Source: Entamoeba invadens IP1
Taxonomy: Eukaryota; Evosea; Mastigamoebida; Endamoebidae
DNA: 55,124 bases
Assembly (NCBI RefSeq): GCF_000330505.1
Contig: NW_004191857.1
Coordinates: 204,580-259,703 of the forward strand
Direction: 5' to 3'
The position numbers and the translations under genes are program-made. A model generated the notes under the pieces. It made no database searches. It was given only the letters and a program-made list of their open reading frames with translations, and had not been told where the DNA came from. Positions 43,134 to 52,073 of the stretch are shown in pieces (within the stretch, counting starts at the first letter, position 1; each line of letters begins with the position of its first letter).

Positions 43134-44722
43134 TTACTTATTTTTAACCTCGGTGTCAACCTTTTTTTCCTTTTTTTCCTTTTTTTCCTTTTTTTCTTTC
43201 TTTTCCTCCTTCCCCTTAACCTTTTCTGGTGCAATAGTCTCCAGACAAATATCCAGTGGGTCTTTGTCTTTCTTGTGTTTGCAGAGGCATTTTGAGAGAA
43301 TCATGAAGATGATCATTAAGACACACAGAACGGGCATCACAAATGGCGCATATTTGTAGACGTACTTCACATAACGCATTTGAGTGATTGAGTCACCCAT
43401 GAAAGCTACGCATGAGTATCTTAGTATTTGTGATATATATAACATATATCTTGGATCAAGTAAAACAAACTTTGTAAAGAAGTCCCAGCAATGAACTCTG
43501 GGAATGTCTCTGAAGTAAATTGGATCACACCAAATGCCGTCAAAATAAGTAGTATCGTGTTAAAGCAGAATGCGTTCATATAAGTTCCTCCGACCTCAAA
43601 TGGATAGAACGCAATACCAAGCGCAAATCTGAACCCAACATACGTCACGGCTTTGAACACACACGCCAACAAATACATTGCAAGCACACCGTAAACAATC
43701 GCTCCCAAAAACGACAACGACCCAGTCAAGAATTGCATGACCCAATCGATCAACGGGAAGATCCTTAAAATCGTCCAAATGACTAATTGGACAATCCAGA
43801 GCAATGACACAATAGAAGCTATAACACCCAATCCTATAGCTATATATCCCCATAAGAAGCCCAACTTCGCCTTTCGTTTATTTAACGTCTTTAATCCTTT
43901 ATCCAAGATAAATACCTCCTCGCGGAACTCTTGGTACTTTTTTCTCGAGGATATCCCCCTGACCGTCTTGATCTCTTTACTCTCGTCTAACATCGCCATA
44001 GCCCTCTCTCCAATCAATTTGGTGTATTCCTTGATCTGAGGTTCCTTCAATGGGACTGGACGGTTAATAAAATCGAAGATGAGACCAACAGGTAACGCGC
44101 CGAGGCCCAACCCGCCGAAGATAAGGACCAACACATAACCGATTGTACTCACACCGGCTATCAAAAACAATACGGGGGAGATTCTGAAGGAAATTGTGGT
44201 TGTGCTCAAGTCTTTAAGTCTGACATTTTGGCTTAATAAATTGTCGAGGTTAAAGGTACCGATGTCTGCCATTTGTTTACTCTCGTAGTTGACTTCGATC
44301 TCGGCGACTCCAAAGATGATATAAAATATGACAGAAAAAACTGCGTAGACGAGTAGGAAGATGAGGGCAAAGACGATAGATAAGATCAGCTTTTTACAGA
44401 ATGTGTTGTCTTCGTCTTGGTTATACCAACACAATCCAAACGGCAAAATGATCGCTGCAAAGACGATTAATGTGTAATATATGACGTACCAAATAATTTC
44501 CATTGGAATTTCTCCGTCGGGGGGTCCTGCGTTTAATACGTCGGCAGGTACCATACACACGGAGAGTTCGAGTAGTTCCAAAGCTAAGATGATTAAGATC
44601 CGCCACACCCAAGTCATTCCTTTCTCTTCGGGATGTTGGAAATACACGACAATATAAAGGTTGCAAGCCAAAAGGATCAGCGGGACCAAAACCATCAACA
44701 CTATAAGTAATATGTTCACCAT
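43134..44722 (-). CDS. LMBR1/LMBD1 family multi-pass membrane protein, spliced
   Basis: Exon 1 is 43471-44722 and exon 2 is 43134-43405, giving 507 residues with about nine membrane spans. The N-terminus (MVNILLIVLMVLVPLILLACN), the GLGLGALPVGLIFDFINRPVPL segment and the long cytoplasmic helical loop between central spans are typical of LMBR1-domain proteins. Human LMBD1 (about 540 residues) sits in lysosomes and takes part in cobalamin export and receptor traffic; the role here is unknown. Without the 65-nt intron the last span would be lost from the frame. The cytoplasmic tail ends in a low-complexity Lys/Glu run (EKKEKKEKKEKKEKK) encoded by a 9-nt tandem repeat. The gene converges on the TULIP-PqiA gene 184 bp away. 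Confidence 0.82.
43162..43202 (-). repeat. 9-nt tandem repeat encoding (EKK)n
   Basis: The minus strand reads about four near-perfect copies of GAAAAAAAG, giving Glu-Lys-Lys units in the LMBR1-family tail. Lengths divisible by three keep the frame if copy number changes. Confidence 0.8.
43406..43470 (-). other. Intron of the LMBR1-family gene
   Basis: 65 nt, GTTTGT donor and TAG acceptor, phase 1. It joins FIAGTSLQ to the segment starting TFMGDSITQM, adding the final membrane span. Confidence 0.8.
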
Positions 44723-45421
44723 AATGCTTTATCCAGTTTTATTTCCTTTTTTTCATTCAACCATTTTACACATCCATTTTTACTATATAGTATAGCTTCA
44801 ATACTATTTGTATATAGTTTCTCTTCTTCATCAAGATTTGCCTTCATTCCGTTTTCGTCGTCTCTAACAACCAAAATTACTTTTTCCTCAGCAAGTCTCT
44901 GGCATTTTTCTCGTTTTTATCGCCTTTCTTTCCATTCTTTGAAAAAAATGAGATAAATAGATTTTTTTTATCTTGTTTTTTAGTTGTTTTTTTTAGTTTT
45001 AGTTGTTTTCTAAAAAAACAAAAATTTTCATTTTACTAAAATCATTTTTTGACAACAATTCGGCACTTCTTGTGGGAATTGTTTTTTTTTCATTAATAAA
45101 CTGAAACTTTGAAAGTTGTTTTCAAGAAAAAAGTGTTTTCTATAATGTTATTATTAATTTATTATAAACAAACTAAACACTCAATCTCCATTTTTAACTT
45201 TGTCTAGTAACAAATAGTAAATACTGTAGTAAATGATAAATAATACAATATGATTTAATACCCATATATAATAATAAAGTTTATCATTTCAATTACCAAT
45301 AAACTATAATAATAATAATACAATATATTCTTCGATAGTAAAAGTAAATGGTATAATTTACCTACAACTAAATTAAAAATGTTACCCACCCGAATAACAA
45401 TTTGAATAACAAAATACAATT
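44723..45421. other. Spacer upstream of the LMBR1-family gene
   Basis: 699 bp between two minus-strand genes. On the minus strand, 44716-44916 is open for 66 codons with coding-like composition (see findings). The rest is A/T runs, including a T-rich block at about 44960-45040. Confidence 0.4.
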
Positions 45422-46009
45422 CTAGAAGAGAAGGCATTTCTTCTTTTTCTGTTCTTCCTGTGGTCTTTTAGCTTCGTTGAGTATTCTGTCCTCCTTAATG
45501 ACCTTCAACAGTGCTTTAAACATTTCGGCGATGTTGATGTTTGTCTTAGCGGAGACCTCATAAAAGATGAGACCGAGTTCCTTTGCGAGAGCCGCGCCGT
45601 TCTCTGTGGGTACGACGCGATACTCTTCCAAGTCGAGTTTGTTAGCACAGAGACAAGCGTTAACGTGTTCTTCTTGACTCTTTCCGAGAAGAACGTGAAG
45701 CACATCTTTGTAGATATTCACGTCGAAAAAGGATTGTTGCTCAATGATGGAATAGACAATGATGAACCCATCTCCCATTTTAACATATTGATCCCGTAAA
45801 CTATTGTATTCATCTTGTCCAGCCGTGTCAAGGATCTCTAATGTACATACCTCCCCTTCTAAATCTACAGACGTCTTAAAAGAATCTTCAATTGTCGGCT
45901 CGTATAGGGTCTTGAAGATACCAGATACCATTTGGGTCGATATACTCGTCTTCCCAACAGCACCTTTCCCAAGCATAACTATGCGGTAACAAGTTGACGG
46001 TGATGCCAT
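45422..46009 (-). CDS. Ras family small GTPase
   Basis: A 195-residue GTPase; the ATG at 46009 (MASPSTCYRIVMLGKGAVG) is preferred over an upstream TTG. P-loop GKGAVGKT, effector loop YEPTIEDSF (close to Ras YDPTIEDSY), switch II DTAGQDEY with the catalytic Gln, NKLD and SAK are all present, so it should bind and hydrolyse GTP. The residue matching Ras Gly12 is Gly, while the Gly13 position is Ala. The C-terminus KKKKCLLF combines a polybasic patch with a CaaX box ending in Phe, which favours geranylgeranylation and plasma-membrane attachment. It belongs to the Ras/Rap group by its effector loop. A GAACTGAATATTCAGAATT stretch upstream may hold GAAC-like and initiator elements. Confidence 0.93.
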   Translation of the reverse strand: MASPSTCYRIVMLGKGAVGKTSISTQMVSGIFKTLYEPTIEDSFKTSVDLEGEVCTLEILDTAGQDEYNSLRDQYVKMGDGFIIVYSIIEQQSFFDVNIYKDVLHVLLGKSQEEHVNACLCANKLDLEEYRVVPTENGAALAKELGLIFYEVSAKTNINIAEMFKALLKVIKEDRILNEAKRPQEEQKKKKCLLF

Positions 46010-47657
46010 GAATACCAATTCTGAATATTCAGTTCATGAGATTTCTCATAGGAAAAATGAGAGCGAAGAGACGTTCAAAAACGGGATTATTTCTATCTCA
46101 AAGAAAGTGGATTTTCGTCGCAATAATTCAAGAGTGGCATTTATTATTGGTATGGTTTGTTTTGTAATTCGTTATAATTCATTTACTATATGTTCTTATT
46201 GTTTCTATTTTTATACTATTCATTGTTATGTCGAGGGGATTTTTGTCATTTTTCTTCTCATGAACTTTACTCAACTCCAATTTGTTGTTTAATAAGTTGT
46301 ATTTTAAAGTTTTCGTCTTTTTTCGTTTTAAATGTTTTTACAAAGTATAGGTTTATTGGTTTTTTTAACTTAATAAATATAATTATTGTCATTTGAATTA
46401 TTGTATATGATAATATTTGTTATAATTAATGGTAGATAATAAAAAGGTTATTTTAGTATGTTAATATAAATATATTTAAAATAATATATATATTATAATT
46501 AAAACTAATATATAATTTTAATAGTATTACTTTAAAATAATAATTTTTCATTTAATAAAAAAATTGTTATAATAAACATTTTATTTGATTTATTTTATAT
46601 TCTAAAGTAAATTAATAGTAATTTCATTATTTACTATTTTTAATAATAAGTATTAAATAAAAAAATATATTTGTGAAAAAATTTTAAATGTGATAAACAA
46701 TTGTTTTATAAAACATTTTTATAAACTAACATAATATTTGTTGGACTGTTTAAATCCTCATTCTTATTTAAAACTGTTGTGTCGTATCAAATCTACCGTT
46801 ATGGTTATTCACAAACAATAACAAAACTATACTTATAATATAACAAAATCATTTCTGTCTTTTTTAAACTGTTGCGGAGTTTAAATCCCGACAATTTGAA
46901 CAATTTTGTAACAAATTTACTTTTTTCTCTTTTTGTTCGGCATTATTTATTATTCACTATTTTTCCTGAATTTTTTTAATAAACCATCAAGCTTTTATTA
47001 AAAAACACATAAAACGGTTTTCATATTTGTGATTTGTCCCCAATCATTTCATTTTTCAACTATTTCTGAATTATGACCGCCCTTTTGTGGCTTTTTTCTA
47101 AAAAAACAATCGAATTGGTAATTTCAATCTTTGGATTCATTTAAAATGTTTATTTCAAATTATTAAAAAACAATTAAACTGTTAAACTACTTTGTATGGT
47201 TAAAAATATAACTAATATAATAACATTGTAACTTTATTTTTAATTGAAAAAGGTATTATTGTAATAAAAATACTTTAAAAATGTGGTTGGACCCATTCAA
47301 TATTAGTAAAATTAACTATATTTATAGTTATCAGCTCTGAAGCAGAAAATCTAAGTTTAGATTAACACTCTATTTTATTTTTTAAATCCTTTTTTATTAT
47401 AACAATTAAAATTCAACGACAATAAACTATAATTTAACCATAATAATATGGTTTAAATGGCTAAGCTTCTCCTAACCTTGTTTAAACTTCTTTTTAATAT
47501 GAAATTGGTGAGAAAATAAAACCCACCCCGAGAAATGACATACAAATCCCGCAACTAAAAAATGTTTGAGTAATTCCTTTCAATAATAAAAATCAAGTTC
47601 TGGTGATGGAACGAGGGACATATAAAGAACTTGAAAAACGAAGGATAAGCAAACAAA
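46010..47657. other. 1.6-kb A+T-rich divergent spacer
   Basis: The longest gene-free stretch, between the divergent Ras and KCS genes. It consists of A/T runs and short TATA-like words. An ORF starting at 46008 overlaps the Ras start codon antisense and is not credible. Near the KCS gene, CATATAAAG (47619-47627) followed by GAACTTGAAA (47627-47636) looks like a core promoter 22-40 nt before its ATG. Confidence 0.45.
47619..47636 (+). promoter_or_regulatory. Core promoter of the KCS gene
   Basis: A TATA-like CATATAAAG overlaps GAACTTGAAA, 22-39 nt before the ATG at 47658. The AACTTGAAA core is shared with elements upstream of the UBR4-like, DYRK and TOR genes. Confidence 0.4.
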
Positions 47658-49115
47658 ATGGCTGAAAAACCTGCATCACTTCATGAATACTGGTACCCAA
47701 CTCATGCCGGAGAGCAAAACCCAGCCCTTGACTCTTTGAAAAAGAGTGTGAAGAGGCAGAAACCTCTCACTCGATTTATCCAAGCTATCCCAATGGCTTT
47801 ATTACTCTTTGCGATGTATGCTTGGGTCACTTTTGTGCTCACGTTCTTTACAGGGGAAGAACTGTTCAGTTCTGAAAACACCATAGGATTTGTTTTGGCT
47901 CTATCCACTGCTGTTGTTATTCTTGGAGGAGTCATTTACAAATACGCTGTTACCCACCATGTCTACTTGGTCGACTTTACTGTAGCTGAATTACCTGAGG
48001 AGTATGAAGTACCAAACTCGAACATACAAGGCCCGCTCACACCTGCTTTTAAACCAGAAAGTGTTGAGTTTGTGGAGAAACTTGCTAAGAGAACAGGATT
48101 AGGAGAGCACACATACTTCCCTAAAGTATTCCACCAAAAGGAACTCATTCGACCAACAATGGAATTGTCAAGAGAAGAGGCGATGCTCGTTGCGACAAAC
48201 ACATGCGATAAGTTGTTCGAACAAACCAAAATAAGTCCTAAGGATGTCGACTGTGTCATTACCAACTGCTCATTGTTTTGTCCAACACCAAGCATGTCTG
48301 CGATGATTATGAATCACTACAAAATGAGAGACACTTGCAAAAACTTCTCTCTTGGAGGTATGGGTTGCTCCGCAGGACTGATTTCGATTGACTTGGCAAA
48401 AGACTTTTTAGCTTCGCATTCAAATAGCAATGTTCTTGTTTTTTCAACAGAAAACATCACACATTCATTGTACTATGGAAATGAAAGATCGAGATTGTTA
48501 CCATACACATTGTTTAGACTAGGAGGTGCTGCTATTCTTCTTTCGAATAAATCATCAATGAAAAGAAAGGCCCTGTATGAATTGACCAATTTAGTCAGAG
48601 TGAACAGGTCGTCTGATGATGAAAGTTATAATGTTGTCTTTCAGTCTGAGGACGAATGTGGAGAAAAGGGTATTGCCCTTGGAAGACAGTTGGTTACTTG
48701 TGTCTCTAAGGCACTTGCAAAGAACTTGTCAATCCTTTTCCCACAAGTTTTGACATACAAAGAGTTGCTCAAATATGGAATTGATTATATTAAAAGAATG
48801 ACAAATGCCGAGTATAGAAAGAATGCCAAGCCATACATTCCCGACGTCTCTGAGACGTTCCAGGGTTACTGCATTCATGCTGGAGGACGTGGTGTTATTG
48901 ACGGAATTCAGAAGAATTTTGGGCTTTCTGATGAAGATTGTTTGGCGTCTCGAGCGAGTTTGTACAGATTTGGAAACACCTCTTCTGCGTCTATTTGGTA
49001 CGAGTTGATGTTCATCGAACGATGCAAATATTTGATGAGAGGAGACAACGTTTTGCAACTCGCCTTTGGTTCTGGGCTTAAGGTCAACTCCGCGGTGTGG
49101 CAGAAGTTGAACTGA
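47658..49115 (+). CDS. FAE1/KCS-type 3-ketoacyl-CoA synthase (fatty acid elongase)
   Basis: A 485-residue condensing enzyme of the plant FAE1/KCS type. Two membrane spans (about 43-65 and 76-98) precede the lead-in VYLVDFTVAELPEEYEVP and a thiolase-fold domain. The catalytic triad is visible: Cys237 in GGMGCSAG, His407 in CIHAGGRGVIDG and Asn440 in RFGNTSSASIWYEL. Spacing (170 and 33 residues) is almost that of plant FAE1. The ending LAFGSGLKVNSAVW is typical. It condenses malonyl-CoA with an acyl-CoA at the ER, the first step of very-long-chain fatty acid synthesis. This type is found in plants and some protists, whereas animals and fungi use ELO-type elongases. No intron; length normal. Confidence 0.93.
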   Translation: MAEKPASLHEYWYPTHAGEQNPALDSLKKSVKRQKPLTRFIQAIPMALLLFAMYAWVTFVLTFFTGEELFSSENTIGFVLALSTAVVILGGVIYKYAVTHHVYLVDFTVAELPEEYEVPNSNIQGPLTPAFKPESVEFVEKLAKRTGLGEHTYFPKVFHQKELIRPTMELSREEAMLVATNTCDKLFEQTKISPKDVDCVITNCSLFCPTPSMSAMIMNHYKMRDTCKNFSLGGMGCSAGLISIDLAKDFLASHSNSNVLVFSTENITHSLYYGNERSRLLPYTLFRLGGAAILLSNKSSMKRKALYELTNLVRVNRSSDDESYNVVFQSEDECGEKGIALGRQLVTCVSKALAKNLSILFPQVLTYKELLKYGIDYIKRMTNAEYRKNAKPYIPDVSETFQGYCIHAGGRGVIDGIQKNFGLSDEDCLASRASLYRFGNTSSASIWYELMFIERCKYLMRGDNVLQLAFGSGLKVNSAVWQKLN

Positions 49116-49356
49116 ACGCGGTTCCAAAGTTATTAATTGTTTACTCTTCTTCAATTTGTTTTATCGTCGCAACTTTAATTCTTTTCTTGTTTTTTGAATA
49201 ATTTATTTCCGATATCACTTATTTTTCAGTAATAACTTTTCTAATGTTTTGCACCTTTTAAACCGAAAAATGTTTATTGATTCAACGCTGAGGAAATCTG
49301 CAAAAAATTCCTCAAGAAAAAAAGGATAAACCCTAACCAACTTCAAACCCACAGTA

Positions 49357-50460
49357 ATGGCAACCGCATATCCAAGTGGACTCACTGACGCTGAAATTGA
49401 TGTTCGAATGAAGAAGATGTTGAGCATAGCTGAGGAGTGTGACACGACAAAGGACCTCCACGAGATGCTTGTCCAAAAGAAGAACTTTGTAGCATATAAT
49501 GGATTTGAACCATCTGGACGGATCCACATTGCTCAAGCCATTCTGACTGTACACAACGCAAACACTTTATATGAATGTGGTGGGAAGTTTAAGATATACA
49601 TTGCCGATTGGTTTGCGCAATTGAACCATAAGATGGGAGGTGATCTTGAGAAGATTAGGGTTCTTGGGAAGTACTTTATTGAAGTGTTTAAAGCGTGTGG
49701 ATTGAAAGAAGATGCCGCCGAATTTATATGGGCGTCCGACTTGATTCAAAACAGTAAGACTTACTGGCCGACGGTCTTGGATGTCGCGACCAAAAACTCC
49801 GTGAATCGGATTACTCGATGTTCCCAGATCATGGGAAGAGGCGAGAAAGAGGCGTTGACCACATCGCAGTTGTTCTATCCCTGTATGCAATGCGCCGACA
49901 TTTTCGAGATGAATGTCGACATCTGCCAACTTGGTCTTGACCAGCGCAAGGTGAATATGTTAGCGCGAGAGTATGCCGCTACCATGAAAAAGACGTCTCC
50001 AATCATTTTGTCCCATCACATGTTAATGGGGTTGAAAGGACCAAAAGCTGGAAAGATGAGTAAATCGATCCCCGACTCCGCTATCTTCATGGATGACTCC
50101 TTCGACGAAATTAAGAGGAAAATGATGAAGGCCTTTTGCACGGATGAAGTGAAGGAGAACCCCGTCTTCGAGTATATTAGATACATCATTTTACCATTCT
50201 TGGGAAAGGCTAAATTGTGCGGAAAGGAATATACGTTCCAGGAAGTCTGCCCCGAGTTCGGTCAAAAAGACGAGAAAGGTGTCGCTTTAATAGCTACCCC
50301 GACCTTCGCAGAGGAGTTTAAGACAATGGACAAAAAACAACTGAAAGAAGATGTCGCAGGACTCATTAATGACATCATCGAACCGGTCAGAAAACACTTC
50401 GAAACAGAAGAAGGAAAGAAATTGCTTGAGACTATTAAATCGTTCAGTGTCACAAGATGA
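49357..50460 (+). CDS. Cytosolic tyrosyl-tRNA synthetase
   Basis: A 367-residue class I synthetase of the eukaryotic/archaeal TyrRS type. The substrate pocket begins with VAYNGFEPSGRIHIAQ, with the HIGH-like HIAQ at 57-60. KYWP-like YWPTVLD, the QLGLDQRKVNMLARE segment and the KMSKS loop (GKMSKS, 231-236) follow in order. The chain ends after the anticodon-binding helical domain, with no EMAP-II-like C-terminal extension such as that of human TyrRS, which is usual for yeast-size enzymes. It charges tRNA-Tyr with tyrosine. No intron is needed. It is co-oriented with the KCS gene, 241 bp downstream. Confidence 0.95.
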   Translation: MATAYPSGLTDAEIDVRMKKMLSIAEECDTTKDLHEMLVQKKNFVAYNGFEPSGRIHIAQAILTVHNANTLYECGGKFKIYIADWFAQLNHKMGGDLEKIRVLGKYFIEVFKACGLKEDAAEFIWASDLIQNSKTYWPTVLDVATKNSVNRITRCSQIMGRGEKEALTTSQLFYPCMQCADIFEMNVDICQLGLDQRKVNMLAREYAATMKKTSPIILSHHMLMGLKGPKAGKMSKSIPDSAIFMDDSFDEIKRKMMKAFCTDEVKENPVFEYIRYIILPFLGKAKLCGKEYTFQEVCPEFGQKDEKGVALIATPTFAEEFKTMDKKQLKEDVAGLINDIIEPVRKHFETEEGKKLLETIKSFSVTR

Positions 50461-50692
50461 AGTCAATTGCTTTGTGAAGTCGTTTTTTGCTTGATAATTA
50501 GATATCTAGTTCATTTATAGTATAAAGGAGAGTTAATTCTTATATTAACTGATATAATAATAATTATTATAATTATTACTAATTTTTTTTTAATAATTTA
50601 TAATTAAAGTAATAGAGTAAAGTGTTAAAGAATTATAAAAATATTATTATAGTTAGGATTATAGAAAAGAAACTAGAAAAACAGAAGAAGGG

Positions 50693-52021
50693 ATGGGGAC
50701 GATTCGAATGTGTATGGTGTGTAAGAAAGCTCCAAGTCTTATCATATTGAACGGGTGCGAACATGATTTGGTGTGTTTGGAGTGTCTCATGAAACAGCGA
50801 TTTCTTAAGAGGAACTTTTGGTGCAAAATATGCAAAAAGGAATTTAAAGACCTTCTTATAGCAAGTGGAAGACGAAGAGATGAGGAGTTTATAAGAGCGA
50901 CTTTGAAGAGAGGTGGTGTCTTCAAGTTTCCTGAGATTGGGATGTCGACAAATAGCTGTGAGTTAGAAAAGAGAATCAGAGAGATGATGTCTGCGATATG
51001 TCATGAGTGTAACAAGACGTTTGAGAGTGTTGAGGTGCTTGTTGAGCATCAAAAAGAGCGTCATGGAAGTACCGTATGTCCGTTGTGTGCGAATAGAAGT
51101 ATGTTTTGTTATAGTTGTAAGATGCTAACACCAATAGAACTTGAGAAACACACGAAAAAGAGTCATAAAAGTGATGACCACAATCATTCAAAAGAATTCA
51201 AAAAGTCTCAAGACGTGAAACGGACTTCAGATATGAAAGAAAGAGGAGAGGAGTATCAGACAGTCACATATGACCATGTCACACCATCAAACACAAAAAT
51301 GGGTGAAGAGACACTTCCCTCTTATATCTCACAAGAACAAAAGGCAAGAGAGAGATTAGAAGACTTTCCAGAACTCAACTTTGTGGAAGAGAATTTATAT
51401 GAAGAAGATCCCATTGAAAACAAAGAAAATGGTTTGGTGCAAAAAATGGAGGAAATCGAGTTGACAGCTCCCATCAGAAATACACAACTTACACCACAAG
51501 AATGTTCTGAAGTTGGTTTAATGGATAAAGACGATGTTAATGAGGGGAATGATGACACTAAAAAAGGCCAAGTGCCATCTTCAACAGTGGTCAAACGACC
51601 AGAAACACAGAACCGAATTGATCCTTCATTCTCTCGATTACAAACAAGTGTCGAACATCAGAAGACTTTACAAGAAGGTTCAGGAGGTGCCTCCAAGTCC
51701 GTTTCCCAGTGTTACTTTGATGATCGAAAAGACCAAGAAAAGGTGAAGAAAGAGCTTGCAGAACGTGTTGTGAACTATGCAAAATTGGTGACACAGCACC
51801 ACCCAAAAGCAGAAAGTGAGACACCATACATCATGACTGGTCATATAATGACCCTCAAAGAGTATGTTACACTGAAAGAAAAAGCTTTAGAAGACTCAAG
51901 AAAGAAGCGGGAGTGGCAACTTACAGCATTGCCATGGACAACGCGTCCATCGCAGGTCATGAGGAAAAAGTTTGAAGGGAATTCATTCAACGAATATGAA
52001 GAGCCGCTTTTCCCCGAGTAA
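50693..52021 (+). CDS. RING plus C2H2 protein resembling Hel2/ZNF598
   Basis: A 442-residue protein. It has an N-terminal RING-type finger with Cys7, Cys10, Cys22, His24, Cys28, Cys31, Cys44 and Cys47. A C2H2 finger follows (Cys103, Cys106, His119, His124), then further Cys/His pairs (Cys129, Cys132; Cys139, Cys142, His153, His158). The rest is disordered, Lys/Glu-rich, with an FPEL motif. A RING at the extreme N-terminus followed directly by C2H2 fingers and a long disordered tail matches Hel2/ZNF598, the E3 ligase that ubiquitylates collided ribosomes and starts ribosome-associated quality control. The match rests on layout more than long sequence identity, so another RING/C2H2 E3 is possible. 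It converges on XRN2, 52 bp apart. Confidence 0.65.
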   Translation: MGTIRMCMVCKKAPSLIILNGCEHDLVCLECLMKQRFLKRNFWCKICKKEFKDLLIASGRRRDEEFIRATLKRGGVFKFPEIGMSTNSCELEKRIREMMSAICHECNKTFESVEVLVEHQKERHGSTVCPLCANRSMFCYSCKMLTPIELEKHTKKSHKSDDHNHSKEFKKSQDVKRTSDMKERGEEYQTVTYDHVTPSNTKMGEETLPSYISQEQKARERLEDFPELNFVEENLYEEDPIENKENGLVQKMEEIELTAPIRNTQLTPQECSEVGLMDKDDVNEGNDDTKKGQVPSSTVVKRPETQNRIDPSFSRLQTSVEHQKTLQEGSGGASKSVSQCYFDDRKDQEKVKKELAERVVNYAKLVTQHHPKAESETPYIMTGHIMTLKEYVTLKEKALEDSRKKREWQLTALPWTTRPSQVMRKKFEGNSFNEYEEPLFPE

Positions 52022-52073
52022 TTGATGTGTTATGTATGTACAGTTCACTAGAGAAATCGTAAAAAATCAATCA

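Noticed and set aside
45100..45240. Possible two-exon mini-gene upstream of the LMBR1-family gene (ATG near 45195, GTTTGT at 45173)
   Set aside because: The spliced frame stops after about 11 codons, so it is a chance match of splice words.
46008..46292. Plus-strand 94-residue ORF upstream of KCS
   Set aside because: Its ATG overlaps the Ras start codon on the other strand and it runs through the Ras promoter into A+T-rich spacer; the Phe/Ile/Tyr-rich product looks non-coding.
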